From positions 1 through 8,418 of the forward strand of contig DQGV01000363.1 in the NCBI GenBank assembly GCA_003524705.1: DNA of 8,418 bases. The letters run 5' to 3'. This document shows positions 6,313 through 8,418 of this stretch, piece by piece. Under the pieces are notes generated by a model. That model was given only the letters and a program-made list of their open reading frames with translations. It was not told the origin of the DNA and searched no databases. The position numbers and the translations under genes are program-made. How positions within the stretch are numbered: the first letter of the stretch is position 1; every line of letters starts with the position of its first letter. Source of the stretch: Anaerolineae bacterium. GTDB taxonomy: Bacteria > Chloroflexota > Anaerolineae > Anaerolineales > Villigracilaceae.

Positions 6313-7083
6313 CTATCCTCTACTTGTAAAGTATCGAAACAATATAAACACGCCTGCCAGAATTAATGCAATTGCCCAAACATAATTGGCAAAATCTAAA
6401 AGGGAAGCCAGACCAAATATGCCCATCACTGCTAAGATAGCTGCGGGCCAGTATGCCCAGGTCATTTTTGCTAGTAAGGCTACTAATAAAAACGTAATAG
6501 CTAGACCCAAAAAGAAAACGCCGGCAGTTTGAAATTCACCAACTTTTTCAGCAACTACTGTAATCGTAGCAATTGTAGATAACACACCAAATGGAATCAA
6601 CGCCCACCATCTTTCGCTGGGATTGGTAAGATACAAAACAAAAAATGTTAATCCAATGCCACCTAATACAATCGCGCCAGAATATTCTTCAAAATAAGTA
6701 GAACCGAAAACCAAAAGTGAAAGCGCGGTCAACACACCACCGGGGATAATTGCCCACCAGCGTCCATCACGGTCAGTGAAGTAGACATACCAAAACGAAA
6801 GCGCGATGCCGCCTAAAAAGATTCCGCCACCAATATCTTCGAGTGACTCAGGGAGCAAAATCAATGTGCCGAGTGCCAGCAAGGTAAAACATGGAAATGC
6901 CGCCCACCAGTTATTGCTATCACCAAACAACACAAACAGAAATGCCAAGCCAGCAATGACAAACACAGCACCCCAAAAGTAACTTGTGACATTTTCCAAA
7001 AATCCCATGGTTTGGGCGAGTGCCAACGAACCGCCCAAAATCAGTAACAAACCAAAAATAATTCTCGTATCAAATCGTTTCAT
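6313..7083 (-). CDS. Polytopic membrane protein built from five 50-residue helical hairpins (DUF5668/LiaI-LiaF-like)
   Basis: This 256-residue protein is almost entirely membrane-embedded, with about ten helices. It opens M-K-R-F-D-T-R then a glycine-rich helix, as is common in small LiaI/LiaF-type membrane proteins. The rest is a strict repeat: Trp-Trp-Ala occurs at residues 59, 109 and 159 and Trp-Ala at 209, each followed by Pro at 64, 114, 164 and 213. The second helix of each hairpin (from residues 37, 87, 137, 187 and 237) carries a G-G-I-x-L or A-G-x-x-F pattern and ends in Y-F-T or Y-L-T. Hairpins therefore repeat every 50 residues. The gene is last in a three-gene minus-strand operon, 13 bases after the toast-rack gene, with GAAAGG 6 bases before its ATG. 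No catalytic residues are seen; a scaffold or partner of the toast-rack protein in the membrane is inferred from context. Confidence 0.8.
   Translation of the reverse strand: MKRFDTRIIFGLLLILGGSLALAQTMGFLENVTSYFWGAVFVIAGLAFLFVLFGDSNNWWAAFPCFTLLALGTLILLPESLEDIGGGIFLGGIALSFWYVYFTDRDGRWWAIIPGGVLTALSLLVFGSTYFEEYSGAIVLGGIGLTFFVLYLTNPSERWWALIPFGVLSTIATITVVAEKVGEFQTAGVFFLGLAITFLLVALLAKMTWAYWPAAILAVMGIFGLASLLDFANYVWAIALILAGVFILFRYFTSRG
6316..6975 (-). repeat. In-gene tandem repeat, 150-base period, encoding membrane hairpins
   Basis: Read on the plus strand, the octamer GCCCACCA (complement of the Trp-Trp-Ala codons) appears at 6602, 6752 and 6902, exactly 150 bases apart. Other parts of the unit have diverged at the DNA level but keep the protein pattern, so this is an old internal duplication rather than a fresh repeat. 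Confidence 0.75.
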
Positions 7084-7089
7084 ACAAAA

Positions 7090-7095
7090 CCTTTC
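7090..7095 (-). promoter_or_regulatory. Ribosome binding site of the repeat membrane protein
   Basis: On the minus strand GAAAGG lies 6 bases before the ATG at 7083-7081, within the 13-base gap after the toast-rack stop codon. It fixes the start of the last operon gene and gives it independent translation initiation. Confidence 0.6.
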
Positions 7096-7096
7096 A

Positions 7097-7894
7097 CTAT
7101 TTTATTTTTATCGAAGCCGCGCCAGCACTGATGTGAATATCCATTGCATTTGTGGCGGTTTCAAAATCAGGTGATTGATAAACACCATTCACTTTTGGAA
7201 AACGTGTTTTATCAATACTCAAATCTGCCGCGCCGAGTGAGGCACGAATACGCGCGGAAACATTTTCAGGGATAGTTAATGTCAACGAAGCGGCACCCAA
7301 GTCGAGGTCAGTTCTGAAGCGCCCACGTTCAGGTAATATCAAATCAATATCACTGGCGCCGGCTTTTATCTTTAAGTCAAGCAAATTCATATCGCGCAAG
7401 GCAATGATTGATTTATTCGCGCCGATATTAAATCGCAATGAAGTGGGAATATTTTGATTCAATGCCACATCCCAATTGTATTGATGATTTGAATTCCAAA
7501 ACGGAAAATCCCAAAAGTTGGATGCGCTTCGAATCTTAACATCTAATTTGTTTCCGCTTCGTTCAGCAGAATGCTCCATGCCACCGCCAAATGTGCCATG
7601 CAACAATTCATTTGGATTTGCGCCACTGTGAACTTTCAATTCACCCGCACCATGATGAATTCTCAATTTTGATTCACTTGCGTCATCTAAACCAATACTA
7701 GCGGATTCAGTTTTTACATCTTGTTTCCAAAACACACTCACCAATGCCCATACACCTAATAGAATAAAAGTAAGGGGCCAGAAAACGCTGGTAAGCGAAT
7801 TACCATTTGGAAGCCGAATGCCCATTGCATTGGCGAGCATGAGCCCGCCCAGCAAAAGTAACCCAACACCCCAAAGTAAAGAATTGTTTTTCAT
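7097..7894 (-). CDS. LiaF-like membrane protein with C-terminal toast-rack beta domain
   Basis: The chosen ATG (7894) gives 265 residues and begins M-K-N-N-S-L-L-W-G-V, a usual opening for this class; it lies one base after the preceding stop, so translational coupling is likely. An in-frame upstream start would add 22 residues inside the previous gene. Two N-terminal helices (about 6-25 and 37-56) form a LiaI-LiaF-like hairpin with W-P at 39-40. A polar linker follows to about residue 76. Residues 77-265 are all beta strands with recurring Gly-Ala turns (H-H-G-A-G, I-G-A-N, A-G-A-S, L-G-A-A, S-A-G-A-A) and alternating hydrophobic strands, typical of toast-rack (DUF2154/DUF4097-like) domains. 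In Bacillus, LiaF with such a domain restrains the LiaRS envelope-stress sensor; no sensor kinase is seen here. The role as sensor or scaffold is inferred from the family. The conserved operon order supports joint work with both neighbouring membrane proteins. Confidence 0.8.
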   Translation of the reverse strand: MKNNSLLWGVGLLLLGGLMLANAMGIRLPNGNSLTSVFWPLTFILLGVWALVSVFWKQDVKTESASIGLDDASESKLRIHHGAGELKVHSGANPNELLHGTFGGGMEHSAERSGNKLDVKIRSASNFWDFPFWNSNHQYNWDVALNQNIPTSLRFNIGANKSIIALRDMNLLDLKIKAGASDIDLILPERGRFRTDLDLGAASLTLTIPENVSARIRASLGAADLSIDKTRFPKVNGVYQSPDFETATNAMDIHISAGAASIKIK

Positions 7895-7895
7895 G

Positions 7896-8418
7896 TTATT
7901 CACTTTGATTTTTATTTCTGAAGGTGCGATACAAACCACTACCCAACACCCACAGACCAAGCAATATCAACAAAATGGCTGGACCATAATTGCCGAGTAA
8001 ATCCCATCCGCCAAGGAATGCAGAAAAAATGAGAAATAACACGGCACTGAAAACCATCATGTTGAGTCCACGTTTGAGGTTGTGAGCAGTATTATCACCA
8101 AGCAAGCCAGCAAGCAATGTGCCAACACCGATAAAGCCTGGGTACAACGTCCACATGTAAGACCATGAACTATAGTCGCGAGTCATTTCTTGATAATAGA
8201 AAATTCCGCCTGTGCCAGCCACAATTGCGGCAGGTACAGCCAAGCCTGGCGCACCAAGCACCAATCCAACAATGAAAATCACACCACCTATCAATAACAA
8301 GTTAACGGGCCATTCGGTGTATTTTTCAAAAAAATTGCTGAAAGCTGGCACCGTTTGGTCTAGCAAAAACCATACGCCAATCAAAACCAAAATCACACCC
8401 AATGCAAGTTGTGAACGA
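7896..8418 (-). CDS. LiaI/DUF5668-like six-helix membrane protein (5' end outside window)
   Basis: The frame is open through the right edge: before the TTG at 8402, codons for R-S-Q-L-A are still present. The TTG is therefore more likely an internal Leu, and the true start lies just beyond the window. The visible 173 residues begin R-S-Q-L-A-L-G-V-I-L-V-L-I-G-V-W-F-L-L-D-Q, a typical first helix of LiaI-type proteins. Predicted helices fall at about 5-20, 38-54, 57-75, 89-107, 119-137 and 145-163. W-P at 36-37 and Y-G-P at 144-146 before glycine-rich helices recall the half-repeats of the last gene of this operon. The tail R-T-F-R-N-K-N-Q-S-E is basic and probably cytoplasmic. There are no catalytic motifs. 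It is the first visible gene of the operon, one base ahead of the toast-rack gene. The exact role is unknown; a membrane partner in envelope stress response is a family-based guess. Confidence 0.75.
   Translation of the reverse strand, partial: RSQLALGVILVLIGVWFLLDQTVPAFSNFFEKYTEWPVNLLLIGGVIFIVGLVLGAPGLAVPAAIVAGTGGIFYYQEMTRDYSSWSYMWTLYPGFIGVGTLLAGLLGDNTAHNLKRGLNMMVFSAVLFLIFSAFLGGWDLLGNYGPAILLILLGLWVLGSGLYRTFRNKNQSE

Noticed and set aside
8400..8402. TTG as the start of the rightmost minus-strand gene
   Set aside because: The frame stays open to the window edge and the typical N-terminal helix pattern begins before it, so the start lies outside the window.

Overview
The window looks like a piece of chromosome from a Chloroflexota bacterium, probably of the class Anaerolineae. 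This is inferred from protein style: Thr/Pro-rich linkers behind lipoprotein signal peptides, LysM plus M23 surface hydrolases, and LiaF/toast-rack membrane genes. It was not confirmed by any search. No rRNA, tRNA, CRISPR array, transposase or origin was seen. Coding density is high, and only two gaps exceed 50 bases (5700-5813 and 6240-6312).

Left edge (1-969, + strand): the 3' end of an unidentified gene with a Cys-x3-Cys motif overlaps fdhD, the sulfurtransferase that activates molybdenum/tungsten formate dehydrogenases. Its formate dehydrogenase is not in the window.

Centre (1009-5699, + strand): three tandem paralogous lipoproteins of 529, 537 and 489 residues. Each has a lipobox, a Thr/Pro/Ser-rich linker, one LysM module, a lysozyme-like helical domain and a C-terminal M23 zinc peptidase of the LasA/beta-lytic (M23A) type. 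All peptidase zinc ligands are present in all three. The lysozyme-like domains differ at the position expected for the catalytic Glu. The first two genes carry matching -10-like boxes the same short distance before their ATG, suggesting leaderless or nearly leaderless mRNAs. The third overlaps the second by 8 bases. Together they look like a surface-anchored set of cell-wall hydrolases that arose by duplication.

An AT-rich four-helix membrane protein gene (5814-6239, + strand, GTG start) follows and looks compositionally foreign.

Right part (8418-6313, - strand): a tight three-gene operon converging on the + strand genes. It encodes a six-helix LiaI/DUF5668-like protein running off the window, a LiaF-like protein with a C-terminal toast-rack beta domain, and a protein of five helical hairpins with an exact 50-residue period. 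By family resemblance these belong to envelope-stress sensing or scaffolding. A link with the cell-wall hydrolases opposite is only inference from proximity.
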